The translations under genes and the position numbers were made by a program. The notes beneath the pieces were generated by a model. That model was not told the DNA's origin and searched no databases. It saw only the letters and a program-made list of their open reading frames with translations. Below, in pieces: positions 18,881 through 26,843 of a stretch of 36,990 nt of DNA (position 1 is the stretch's first letter; every line of letters begins with the position of its first letter). Source of the DNA: Alphaproteobacteria bacterium (GTDB taxonomy: Bacteria > Pseudomonadota > Alphaproteobacteria > Rhodospirillales > Rhodospirillaceae); the NCBI GenBank assembly GCA_030604885.1, contig JAUVUZ010000027.1, positions 1 to 36,990 on the forward strand, read 5' to 3'.

Positions 18881-19753
18881 CTACTTCAGCAGCGCGCCGA
18901 CGGCCGCGCGCACCTGGCTTTCCATTTCCGGCCGCGCCAGCGCGAAGGCGACGTTGGCCTCGAGGAAGCCGATCTTGTCGCCGCAGTCGTAGCGCTTGCC
19001 GGTGAAGCGCAGGCCGTGGAACGACACCCGGTCGAGGGTCGCCGCCATCGCGTCGGTGAGTTGAATCTCGTTGCCCGCGCCGCGCATCTGCTTGTCGAGC
19101 GGCTGGAACACCACCGGGTCGAGGATGTAGCGGCCGATGATCGACAGGGTCGAGGGCGCCACCTCGGGCTTGGGCTTTTCCACCAGGCCCTTGGCCTTGG
19201 CGAGGACGCCGTCGTCGGCCTCGACGTCGAGGATGCCGTAGCGCGAGGTGTGCTCGCGCGGCACGTCCTCGGAGGCGACGAGGTGGCCCTTGGTGTTCTC
19301 GTACACCGCCGCCATCTGCGCGAGGCAGGGAATCTCGGCGAGGATCAGGTCGTCGGGCAGCAGCACCGCGAACGGCTCGTCGCCCACCAGGTGGCGGGCG
19401 CACCACACCGCGTGGCCCAGGCCGATCGGGTTGGTCTGGCGGGTGTAGCTGATCTGGCCGGTCTTGGGCATGTAGCGGCGCACCGCATCGAGGGCTTCGT
19501 CCTTGTGCTTTTCCTCGAGCTGGCGCTCCAGCTCCGGCTGCGCGTCGAAGTGGTCCTCGAGGGCGCCCTTGCCGCGCGCGGTGACGAAGATGAAGTGCTC
19601 GCAGCCCGCCGCCGCCGCTTCCTCGACCGCGTATTGGATCAACGGCTTGTCGACCACCGTCAGCATTTCCTTGGGCATCGCCTTGGTGGCGGGGAGGAAC
19701 CGGGTGCCGAGACCTCCGACCGGAAACACTGCCTTGCGAACGCGATGACCCAT
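18881..19753 (-). CDS. galU: UTP-glucose-1-phosphate uridylyltransferase
   Basis: The 290-residue nucleotidyltransferase makes UDP-glucose from UTP and glucose 1-phosphate. It opens with the signature FPVGGLGTRFLPATKAMPKEML and has the conserved KPLIQYAVEEA, HFIFVTARGK, PIGLGHAVWCA and FAVLLPDDLI segments. AGGAG stands five bases before the ATG. It leads the galU-ugd-algC group and has its own candidate promoter upstream. The product is the substrate of the next gene. Confidence 0.97.
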   Translation of the reverse strand: MGHRVRKAVFPVGGLGTRFLPATKAMPKEMLTVVDKPLIQYAVEEAAAAGCEHFIFVTARGKGALEDHFDAQPELERQLEEKHKDEALDAVRRYMPKTGQISYTRQTNPIGLGHAVWCARHLVGDEPFAVLLPDDLILAEIPCLAQMAAVYENTKGHLVASEDVPREHTSRYGILDVEADDGVLAKAKGLVEKPKPEVAPSTLSIIGRYILDPVVFQPLDKQMRGAGNEIQLTDAMAATLDRVSFHGLRFTGKRYDCGDKIGFLEANVAFALARPEMESQVRAAVGALLK

Positions 19754-19808
19754 GGATCTCCTCCAGACGCGGGTTGCGGGTTGCCGCCGGACGGCGGGCT
19801 TCGACGAA

Positions 19809-19836
19809 AAGGTAGCGGTTTATCGCCCGGCGACAA
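19809..19836 (-). promoter_or_regulatory. Candidate promoter for galU-ugd-algC
   Basis: Read on the minus strand, TTGTCG and TACCTT are separated by 16 bases, ending about 55 bases before the galU start. It is a motif match only. Confidence 0.4.
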
Positions 19837-19882
19837 TGGGTTGTCCAGTGCCGCCCGGGAAGGGACGTGCGAAAGCGGGACC

Positions 19883-20680
19883 TCAGGCCCCCGGGATGAT
19901 ATCGGTAAACCCGACGGCGTTGAAAAGAGCACGAAGTTCCTGTCGTGCCGCAATATGGGAAACCGAGAGGTCGATTTCGACGCCCGGCGTGCGGATGTCG
20001 AGCAGCGTCAGCCCGTGCAGGAACAGCTCGCGGTAGATCACGCGCTCGCCCAGGCCCGCCACCGGCACGAAACCGACCCGCTGCGCCAGCGCCGAAATCG
20101 CCTCCTCCATCGCGCGCTTGTTGCGGGCGTCGACGTGGGAAAGGCGGTTGCGCAGCACGAACCAGCGCAGCGGCTGGCGCCCGGCGCGGGCGCGCTCCTT
20201 GCGGGTTTCCCACACCAGTTCGGCGTAGTGGCTGGGGCGCACCACCTGGAAGGGTTCGGCGGTCACCCGGCCGAGCACGTCGAGGTCGATGAAGCTGTCG
20301 TTGAGGGGCGTCACCAGGGTGTCGGCGAAGACGTGCCCGGCGCGCGACAGCTCGGTGGCGGCGCCGGGGGTGTCGACGATCAGCAGGTCCTGCTCGCGGA
20401 TCGCGCGGGCGGCGGTCTCGGCCAGGGCCTCGATGCCGTCCCCGGGCAGGTCGTAGACCGTCGGCGCGGGCAGCGCCGCGCCGCCGCGCGCGGCGGTGGC
20501 GAGGCGGTTCTCGATGTAGCGGGAGACGGACTTCTGCCGCACGTCGAGGTCGATCACCCCGACCCGGCCGCCGGCGTTGGCGAACGCCACCGCCATGTGC
20601 ATGGCGATCGTCGACTTGCCGGTGCCGCCCTTTTCGTTGCCGAGCACCACCACGTGGGCGGGTTTGCTTGCGTCGTTCAC
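19883..20680 (-). CDS. mipZ: Division-plane positioning ATPase MipZ
   Basis: The 265-residue ParA/MinD-like ATPase has the deviant Walker A motif GNEKGGTGKST at about residues 14-24, the MipZ-typical DLDVRQKSVSRYIENR, and VDTPGAATELSRAG and TPLNDSFIDLDVLG. In alphaproteobacteria MipZ forms a gradient from the ParB-bound origins and blocks FtsZ assembly away from midcell. A GTG start at 20680 behind GGGGA is preferred; a TTG at 20692 would add four residues. It is divergent from the GH114-like gene. Presence of this protein is a good marker that the host is an alphaproteobacterium. Confidence 0.93.
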   Translation of the reverse strand: MNDASKPAHVVVLGNEKGGTGKSTIAMHMAVAFANAGGRVGVIDLDVRQKSVSRYIENRLATAARGGAALPAPTVYDLPGDGIEALAETAARAIREQDLLIVDTPGAATELSRAGHVFADTLVTPLNDSFIDLDVLGRVTAEPFQVVRPSHYAELVWETRKERARAGRQPLRWFVLRNRLSHVDARNKRAMEEAISALAQRVGFVPVAGLGERVIYRELFLHGLTLLDIRTPGVEIDLSVSHIAARQELRALFNAVGFTDIIPGA

Positions 20681-20848
20681 GTCGGTCCCCAACTGCCCGC
20701 CCGAGCCGCGCGCCGGGGGTCGTTCCGGGGGTCAAGGTAGCCGGATTTCCCGCCCCTCCGCAACCTCCGCGAAGCCCTTCTTATCGCTTTGTTAAGGGGG
20801 CGCGGATAAGGTTTTGGGCGATCCCACGCTTTCCCGCGGAGTGACCCG

Positions 20849-21952
20849 TTGTCCCGTGTCCGCATCGTCGTTTTCGCGCTCGCCGCCCTCGCCCTTCCCG
20901 CCCTCGCCTCGGCGCAGGACGCGCGCTTCCTGGTGCCGCCCGCGGCCGACGCCAAGCCGCCCAAGGCGCGCGAGGTGCCGCAGTTCCGCGAGGAGCTGCG
21001 CAAGCTGGTGGAGGGCCTGGCGCAATATGCCGAGGCGCGCGACCCGCGCTTCATCGTGGTGGGGCGCAACCCGCTCGGGCTGATGGCCACCAGCGGCTGG
21101 GAGATGCAGCGCCTGGCGCTGGTGGACCCCAAGGCCGAGGACCGCGACCCGGTGCCCGACACCGCCCCCGGCGCGCCGTTCCGCCGCATCCTGCGCGATC
21201 TCGACGCCGTCGCCCTCGACGACCTCAACTGCCCGAAGCCCGCACCCAAGCCCGAGGACCCGCCGCTCACCTCGGCGCAGATCAAGGCCGAGGCGGCGCG
21301 CGCCGCGCAGATCGCCGCGATCCGCGCACGGGGCACGCCGATCCTCAGCCTCGACCGCTGCGACCGGCCGCGCGCCGAACTCGCGCGCAAGGGGCGCGCC
21401 GACAAGGCCTTGAGCGTCGCCGCCATCGGCGCGCCCGACGCGCCGAAGCGCCTGCCCGCCGAGCGCCCGCCCTACGAGAACGCCGAGGGCGTCGCCACCC
21501 TCGCCGACGCCCGGAACGCCTACTGGCTGCGCAGCCCGCGCGCCTACGGCTCCAAGGCCGATTGGCTCGCCGCCGCCGCCAAGTCCAACGCCGACCTGTT
21601 GATCGTCGACGCCTTCTACTCCGCCGACCAGCCCCTCACCAAGGCCGAGGTGGCGGCGCTCAAGTACAAGTTCATGGGGCCGCGCCGCCTGGTGCTGGCG
21701 GAGATCGACCTCACCGCCGCCCGCGACGACCGCCACTACTGGAAGCGCGAGTGGCGCATCGGCGAGACGCCGATCCTGCGCGAACCGTTGCGCGACCATT
21801 CCAACGGCGCGCTCGCCAACTATTGGCTCCAGGAGTGGAAGGACATCCTCGGCGCCTACTTCGTCGGGCTGATGGACCTGGGCTTCGACGGCGTGCTGCT
21901 GGACGGCCTCGGCGCCGCCGACCGCCTGGAATACGAAGTGATCCTGGAATAG
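20849..21952 (+). CDS. Secreted GH114-like (endo-alpha-1,4-polygalactosaminidase-type) protein
   Basis: The 367-residue protein has a signal peptide (about residues 1-23, ending ALASA) and then features of the GH114/TM1410-type TIM barrel. These are ADLLIVDAFYSADQPLTKAE (249-267), RLVLAEIDLTAARDDRHYWK (280-299), NYWLQEWKDILGAYF (324-338) and DLGFDGVLLDGLGAADR (343-359). The aspartates in FDGVLLD and in LLIVDA fit the family's active-site region. The start is TTG, supported by CGGAG at nine bases and by the signal peptide. The gene is followed after ten bases by an AMP-binding enzyme gene. An insertion of about 70 residues (125-195) separates the N-terminal part from the barrel core. The substrate is unknown; family members hydrolyse galactosamine-containing polysaccharide. 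Confidence 0.75.
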   Translation: MSRVRIVVFALAALALPALASAQDARFLVPPAADAKPPKAREVPQFREELRKLVEGLAQYAEARDPRFIVVGRNPLGLMATSGWEMQRLALVDPKAEDRDPVPDTAPGAPFRRILRDLDAVALDDLNCPKPAPKPEDPPLTSAQIKAEAARAAQIAAIRARGTPILSLDRCDRPRAELARKGRADKALSVAAIGAPDAPKRLPAERPPYENAEGVATLADARNAYWLRSPRAYGSKADWLAAAAKSNADLLIVDAFYSADQPLTKAEVAALKYKFMGPRRLVLAEIDLTAARDDRHYWKREWRIGETPILREPLRDHSNGALANYWLQEWKDILGAYFVGLMDLGFDGVLLDGLGAADRLEYEVILE

Positions 21953-21962
21953 GGAGTCGGCC

Positions 21963-23627
21963 ATGCTCCCCAACGTCCGCACCTACGAGGACGCGCGCCG
22001 CGCCTTCCGCTGGCACGTCCCCGACGGCTTCAACGCCGCCGCCGACAGCCTCGACCGCCAGTGCCGCCCGGGCGCCGACCCGGATCGCACCGCGCTGATC
22101 GCGCGCGGGCCGAAGGGCGGCGTCGCCCACGTCTCCTACGGCGAACTCAAGCGCATGTCGGATTCCCTCGCCGCCGCCTTCGCCGGGCTGATGGTGGAGC
22201 CGGGCACCGCCGTGGCGATGCTGCTGCCGCAGGGGACCGAGGCGGCGCTCACCGCCCTCGCCGCCCTCAAGGCCGGGGCGACGATCGCGGCGATGGATTC
22301 CGCCTGGACCCCCGCCACCCTGCTGCGGGCGATGCGCGCGGCGCGGCCGCGCCTGGTGGTGGCCGACGCCAAGAGCCTCGCCGCCGCCCGCGCCGCCGCC
22401 CCGGCCGAGGCGGCGCTGCTGTGCGTCGACGCGCCCGACGACACGGTGCGCGACTTCTGGAGCCTGCCGCTCGCCGCCGAGGCGACGGTGGCGGTGGCCA
22501 CCCGCGCCGACGACTCCGCCTTCCTCACCTTCACCCAGGGCCGCACCGGCGCCGCCAAGGCGATCCGCCACGCCCACCGCGCCGTGCTCGGGCACCTGCC
22601 GGCGCTGGAGATGGTGTTCGAGGGCGTGCCCCGCCCCGGCGACCTGATCTGGCCCGCGCTCCGGCCCTCGCACCCGGCGGGGCTGATTTCCGGCCTGTTC
22701 GGGCCGTGGCTGCTGGGGGTGCCGGTGCTGGCGATGGGCGCGCCCGAGACCCCCGCCGAAACCGAGGACCGGATCGCCCGGATCGCCCGCCACGGCGTGC
22801 GCCTCGCGCTGTTCACCCCGGCGGCGCTCGCCGGGATGCGGCTGTTCCCCCGGCCGCGCGACCACTACGCGTTTTCGCTGCGCGCCGCCGCCTGCATCGG
22901 CGGCCGCCCGTCCGCCGAGGCCGAGGCCTGGTGCCGCGACGCGCTCGGCGTCTCCCTCGGGCGCATCTACGGCGAGGCGGAGACCGGGCCGGTCGCCACC
23001 AGCCACGCCACATGGTACGAAACCGCCGCCCCCGGCGCCCTCGGCCGCGCGGTGCCGGGCGTCGCCGCCGCGGTGGTGGACGCGGACGGCGTGCCCCTCG
23101 CCCCCGGCGCGGTGGGGCGCCTCGCGGTGGCGCAGGACCACCCGGGCGTCTGCCTCGGCTGCGAGGGGGCGCCGCGCACGGTGGCGCGCTGGGCGCGGGA
23201 GAAATACGTGGGCCGCTGGCTGCTCGCCGACGACCTCGCCACCGCCACCGAGGACGGCGACCTGACGTTCGTCGCCAAGGCCGACGACGTGCTGCCCCAC
23301 GGCCCCTCGGGCTTCCTGCCCGACGACGTGGAGCGGGTGCTGGCGCGCCACCGCGTGGTGGACGCGGCGGCGGTGCTGGCGGAGGGGGACGGCACGGTGG
23401 CCGCGGTGGCGCTGCGCCCCGGCGTGCCGCGCGGCGACGCGGCGGCGGAAGCCCTGCTCGCCGCCGACATCCTCGCCGAGGCGGCGAAGATCCTGGCGCC
23501 CTACGCCCTGCCGCGGCGGATCGCGTTCGTCGAGGCGATTCCCCGCACCGACGAGGGCCGGCCGCACCGCGCCCGGCTGCGCGACCTGCTGGCGCTTCAG
23601 GCGGCGGCCGGTTCCAGCCCGGCGTAG
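21963..23627 (+). CDS. AMP-binding (acyl-CoA synthetase-like) protein with altered active-site motifs
   Basis: The 554-residue protein has the adenylate-forming fold, closest in appearance to acetyl- or acyl-CoA synthetases. Recognisable parts are SYGELKRMSDSLAAAF (58-73), VAMLLPQGTEAALTALA (84-100), IYGEAETG (335-342) and FLPDDVERVLARH (451-463). The motifs deviate. The phosphate loop reads TFTQGRTGAAK (189-199) instead of YTSGTTGxPK. The motif near 436-443 reads FVAKADDV. The catalytic lysine of the usual GKxxR segment is an arginine at about residue 533 (RTDEGRPHR). Activity may therefore be changed or lost. It starts ten bases after the GH114-like gene behind AGGGAG. Its last 31 bases overlap the zinc-ribbon gene on the other strand. 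Confidence 0.8.
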   Translation: MLPNVRTYEDARRAFRWHVPDGFNAAADSLDRQCRPGADPDRTALIARGPKGGVAHVSYGELKRMSDSLAAAFAGLMVEPGTAVAMLLPQGTEAALTALAALKAGATIAAMDSAWTPATLLRAMRAARPRLVVADAKSLAAARAAAPAEAALLCVDAPDDTVRDFWSLPLAAEATVAVATRADDSAFLTFTQGRTGAAKAIRHAHRAVLGHLPALEMVFEGVPRPGDLIWPALRPSHPAGLISGLFGPWLLGVPVLAMGAPETPAETEDRIARIARHGVRLALFTPAALAGMRLFPRPRDHYAFSLRAAACIGGRPSAEAEAWCRDALGVSLGRIYGEAETGPVATSHATWYETAAPGALGRAVPGVAAAVVDADGVPLAPGAVGRLAVAQDHPGVCLGCEGAPRTVARWAREKYVGRWLLADDLATATEDGDLTFVAKADDVLPHGPSGFLPDDVERVLARHRVVDAAAVLAEGDGTVAAVALRPGVPRGDAAAEALLAADILAEAAKILAPYALPRRIAFVEAIPRTDEGRPHRARLRDLLALQAAAGSSPA

Positions 23628-23932
23628 GCGCCGACCGCTTCGGCCTCCTCGGGCACCGGGTCGCGGCCCGGCAGATCGGGCACGAAGGTGTCGTGCGCGC
23701 GGCAGGTGGGGCACCAGCGCTGCTCGAAGCGCATCGGCTGGAGGCAATGCGGGCAGAGCGCCGCGCGGGCGGGGGCGAAGCCCACCGCCGCCACCGCCAG
23801 CGGCCCGGCGGCCCACGCGGAGGCGCCCCAGAATTTGGCATCCAGTCCCTTGCGGCGCGCCCACTCGCGCGCCCACGCCGAACACGCGAACGCGCCGCCC
23901 GCGTAGCTCAGTCCGATCATCCATGCGTTCAT
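23597..23932 (-). CDS. Small membrane protein with a zinc ribbon
   Basis: The 111-residue protein has two hydrophobic segments (about 5-20 and 34-56) separated by a charged stretch. A soluble tail follows with CPHC (60-63) and CPTC (74-77), a four-cysteine pattern expected to bind zinc. AAGGGG precedes the ATG at 23932. It is on the same strand as, and 47 bases downstream of, cobC, so the two may be co-transcribed. Its 3' end overlaps the AMP-binding gene tail to tail. I do not recognise a family and propose no function. Confidence 0.7.
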   Translation of the reverse strand: MNAWMIGLSYAGGAFACSAWAREWARRKGLDAKFWGASAWAAGPLAVAAVGFAPARAALCPHCLQPMRFEQRWCPTCRAHDTFVPDLPGRDPVPEEAEAVGAYAGLEPAAA

Positions 23933-23979
23933 CGGCAATCCCCTTGTTCCGGCATCCTGTCGGGCCGGACGGAGAACCG

Positions 23980-25020
23980 TCAGCCCGGGTCGGAAACGGC
24001 GGCTTCCGCCACCGCCGCGCGCAGGGCTTCGGCGAACCGCTCGAACGCCGCGCTGTCCGCCGGGAGGCCGAAACGCAACCAGCCCGGCCGCGCGGCGAAG
24101 GCCCGGGTCAGCACTCCGCGCTTGGCGAGGGCATGATAAACCGGGAGGGCCTCGTCGAAGTGTGTCAGTCTGAATAAATCGGTGCCGCCGATCACCGTCA
24201 GCCCCGCGCCCGTCAGAAGCGCGTCCATGCGCGCCGCCATCGCCCGCAGCTCGCGCCGCGTGGCGTCGATCCACGCGGCGTCGGCCAGGGCGCGGGCGCC
24301 GATCGCCGCAGCCGGGCCGGAGACCGCCCACGGCCCCATCGCCGCCGCCAGCCGCGCGCCGCAGCCGGGCGGGCACAGGGCGAAGCCGAGCCGCACTCCG
24401 GCGAGGCCGAAGAACTTGCCGAACGACCGCAGCACCACCAGCCCGTCGGCCCCGGCCTTGGCGGCGAGGCTGATCTCGGGGGTGACGTCGGCGAACGCCT
24501 CGTCCACCACGATCAGGCGGCCGTCGCGGGCGCGTTCCTCGGCGCGGCGCAGCAGGTCGAGGGGTTCGTAGGCGCGGCCGTCCGGGTTGTTGGGGTTGAC
24601 CACCACCAGCACGTCGGCGTCGTCGCCGTCCTCGATCCGCTCCACCTCGCGCACCTTGGCCCCCACCGCCGCCCAGGCGGCCGCGTGCTCGCCGTAGGTG
24701 GGCGAGACCACCGCCACGTCGTGCGCCATCACCAGACGCGGCAGCCACTGGATCAGCGCCTGGGTGCCCGAGGCGGCGACCACGGCCGCCCGGGGCGCCA
24801 CGCCGTAGCCCGCCCGCGCCGCCGCCGTCAGCGCGTCGCCCAGGGCCGCGTCGGGCAGCGCGCGCCAGGCCGCGTCGGGCACCTCGAGGCGGGGATAGGG
24901 GTTGGGGTTGATGCCGGTGGAGAGATCCAGCCAATCCGCGCGCGGCACGCCGTAACGGGCGGAAGCGGCGGCAATGTCGCCGCCATGGATCGGCAGGGGG
25001 TCGAGGGTCACGGAACGCAT
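23980..25020 (-). CDS. cobC: L-threonine-O-3-phosphate decarboxylase (cobalamin biosynthesis)
   Basis: The 346-residue fold-type I PLP enzyme makes (R)-1-amino-2-propanol phosphate, the linker of the cobalamin nucleotide loop. It begins with the typical IHGGDIAAASARYGVPRADWLDLSTGINPNPYP and carries SGTQALIQWLP, VVNPNNPDGRAY, VVDEAFAD with Asp173, and the PLP lysine at 202 in LRSFGKFFGLAGVRLGF. ATG at 25020 has AGGAG immediately before it with almost no spacing, so the exact start is somewhat uncertain, though the homology begins right after it. Alphaproteobacteria commonly call this gene cobC (cobD in Salmonella). No other cobalamin gene and no B12 riboswitch is seen nearby. Confidence 0.9.
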   Translation of the reverse strand: MRSVTLDPLPIHGGDIAAASARYGVPRADWLDLSTGINPNPYPRLEVPDAAWRALPDAALGDALTAAARAGYGVAPRAAVVAASGTQALIQWLPRLVMAHDVAVVSPTYGEHAAAWAAVGAKVREVERIEDGDDADVLVVVNPNNPDGRAYEPLDLLRRAEERARDGRLIVVDEAFADVTPEISLAAKAGADGLVVLRSFGKFFGLAGVRLGFALCPPGCGARLAAAMGPWAVSGPAAAIGARALADAAWIDATRRELRAMAARMDALLTGAGLTVIGGTDLFRLTHFDEALPVYHALAKRGVLTRAFAARPGWLRFGLPADSAAFERFAEALRAAVAEAAVSDPG

Positions 25021-25142
25021 CTCCTGGGTCGGAACATCGGCGGCGCCACCATAGAGCAAGGCGCGGCGGCGAAACAAGCCCGTCGCGGGGGAGGGAAGGC
25101 TTGATTTCACGGGGAACCTTGGGCACAGTCGGGCAATCCCGT

Positions 25143-25161
25143 GCGGCGCCGTCGGCGCCGC
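25143..25161 (+). other. GC hairpin in the leader of the 476-residue protein gene
   Basis: GCGGCGCC and its complement form a perfect 8-bp stem around a GTC loop, about 40 bases before the start codon at 25200. It could be an mRNA leader structure; no T-run follows, so it is not a simple terminator. Confidence 0.35.
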
Positions 25162-25199
25162 GCGCACGATGTTTCCCCGATCCCCGAGGCCGGAACCGC

Positions 25200-26630
25200 A
25201 TGGCCAAGCCCGCCGCCCCGAAGCCCGCGCCCACGCCGGTGGCCGAAAAGAAGAACGGCCGCACCAAGCTGGTGCTGCGCGTGCAGGACGGCGATTCCGA
25301 CCTGGTGCGAATGCTCCCCTTCGGCCTGGGGCGGCCGCTGCGCGCGCTGTCGCTGCGCTCCCAGGGCGGGCGGCAGACCCGCCTGCACCGCGCGGTGCGC
25401 AAGATCTACCCGTTCCTGCAAAAGCTCGAGGAAGCCGCCCTCGGCGCCGAGGGCACGCTGATCGGCGCCCTGCCGCTCGAACAGGCGCTCAAGAACGATG
25501 CCGCGATCGAACGCACCATCAAGGTGTTCGAGGTGGCCTGGCAGCTCGACCTGATCGCCCTGATCGCCCCCAACGGCAAGAAGATCAGCCCCGGCAAGCG
25601 GGCGGTGACGGCGGGCGCCTGCGGCCTTTCGGTGGTGCAGGCCGAGCAGGTCTACATCGACCGCGCGATCCGCCTGATCTTTTCCGCCAACAAGGAGGCG
25701 CTCGCCCGCCTGCCGGGCGAGGCCCGGGCGCTGGACGCGCTGCCGCGCCTGCGCATCCTCGCGGGAATGAACGCCCTCGCCCTCGGCGAGCTGCGGCTCA
25801 AGCTCGCCGGGCGCTTCGGCGAAATCCTCACCGACAAGGTGGACCTCGACTGGCTCAACGCCCTCACCCACGTCAAGGCGTTCCAGGCCCGGCTGCTGGG
25901 CGAGGTGTTCGGCCCGTCGGTGACCGAGATCCTCGATTGGGACCCGCGCTTCCTGCTCGCCTTCGCCCAGGCGTTCGCGGTGCCCGAGCAAATCCGCGAC
26001 CTCGGCCTCGAACTGCGGCTGGTACACACGCCCGAAGCGGCGCGCGCCATCGGCGCCTGGGAGGTGCGCGACGTCACCGACAAGGTGAACGAGGAACTCA
26101 ACAAGCGCGGCCGCCCCAACGCCAAGGACCGGCAATACGAAACCGACATCGCGGTGTTCCGCACCATGCTGGGGGCCGACTTCCCCACCCTGGTGAAGCA
26201 GCCCGCCTTCACCGTCCAGGCGTTCGGCGAACTGCTGCGCAACATCCGCGAAATGGCGCCCGGCCCGGCGCGCTCGGACATCATCGAGCACCTCAAGACC
26301 TTCTGTAACCGCTACCTCGACTACATGACCCCCGACGCACTGGCCGCCCTCGAAATCTCCACCGAGATCGAGCCGGACGAACACGCCGGGCCGACCATCC
26401 CCGAGATCGTCGGCATCATGAACGGCATCTGGGGCAAGCCGGGCCTCGGCCGGGTGTTCTTCGAGCAGCACCTGCAGAGGAAGGACGGCGTCGCCGCCCT
26501 GCGCGGCCTGGTGGACGACTACCGCATGATGGTCAAGCGCGGCTCGATCCAGCGCAAGCAGGACATCGCCACCATCATCATCTCCTCCACCGTCCTCGAC
26601 CGCTCGATCAACCGCTACATCAGCGCCTGA
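25200..26630 (+). CDS. Conserved-looking protein of unknown function, 476 residues
   Basis: I do not recognise this protein. It has no signal peptide and no obvious membrane helices, so it is likely cytoplasmic. A lysine-, proline- and alanine-rich start (1-22) leads into KLVLRVQDGDSDLVRMLPFG, then a long, mainly helical body with QKLEEAALGAEGTLIGALPL, VWQ-like aromatic segments, ALALGELRLKLAGRFGEILT and VFGPSVTEILDWDPRFLLAF. The C-terminal third has GIWGKPGLGRVFFEQHLQR and ends IIISSTVLDRSINRYISA. Codon use and GC look like its neighbours, so recent transfer is unlikely. The preferred start is ATG at 25200; an in-frame start at 25101 would read through the hairpin. It is divergent from cobC. 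Confidence 0.75.
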   Translation: MAKPAAPKPAPTPVAEKKNGRTKLVLRVQDGDSDLVRMLPFGLGRPLRALSLRSQGGRQTRLHRAVRKIYPFLQKLEEAALGAEGTLIGALPLEQALKNDAAIERTIKVFEVAWQLDLIALIAPNGKKISPGKRAVTAGACGLSVVQAEQVYIDRAIRLIFSANKEALARLPGEARALDALPRLRILAGMNALALGELRLKLAGRFGEILTDKVDLDWLNALTHVKAFQARLLGEVFGPSVTEILDWDPRFLLAFAQAFAVPEQIRDLGLELRLVHTPEAARAIGAWEVRDVTDKVNEELNKRGRPNAKDRQYETDIAVFRTMLGADFPTLVKQPAFTVQAFGELLRNIREMAPGPARSDIIEHLKTFCNRYLDYMTPDALAALEISTEIEPDEHAGPTIPEIVGIMNGIWGKPGLGRVFFEQHLQRKDGVAALRGLVDDYRMMVKRGSIQRKQDIATIIISSTVLDRSINRYISA

Positions 26631-26683
26631 CCCGAGGCGCGCCCCCTCCCCCCAAAGGCGCGGGGGCGGTTGCGCGTGCGTGG

Positions 26684-26703
26684 ATTCCCGCCTTCGCGGG
26701 AAT
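26684..26703. repeat. REP-like palindrome
   Basis: ATTCCCGC and its complement flank CTTC, giving an 8-bp perfect stem in the context GTGGATTCCCGCCTTCGCGG. Palindromes of this type occur in many copies in proteobacterial genomes. It lies in the gap between the 476-residue protein gene and mgtE. Confidence 0.6.
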
Positions 26704-26805
26704 GACGGGAGAGAGCGGGAACGACGGGAGATCGGGAACGATGGGAAAGGGGGAACGATGGGAAAGGGGGAACGACGGGGAGAGCGGGAACGGCAGGGGG
26801 AAGCC
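26704..26805. repeat. Short imperfect tandem repeat array
   Basis: Directly after the palindrome, units of about 17 bases built on GGGAACGATGGGAAAGG follow one another. Two units are exact (about 26734-26767) and several are degenerate, of the form GGGAACGACGGG. The units resemble the right arm of the palindrome plus its flank (GGGAATGACGGG), which suggests that they arose from it by slippage or local duplication. No spacers are present, so this is not a CRISPR array. Confidence 0.6.
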
Positions 26806-26843
26806 GTGATCAGCATTCCGGACAAGCCCACATAAAATCGTCG

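Noticed and set aside
25021-25199. Possible B12 riboswitch upstream of cobC
   Set aside because: No recognisable B12-box or conserved core segments are present in the gap.
26704-26805. CRISPR array
   Set aside because: The units are contiguous and degenerate, with no unique spacers, and no cas gene is nearby.
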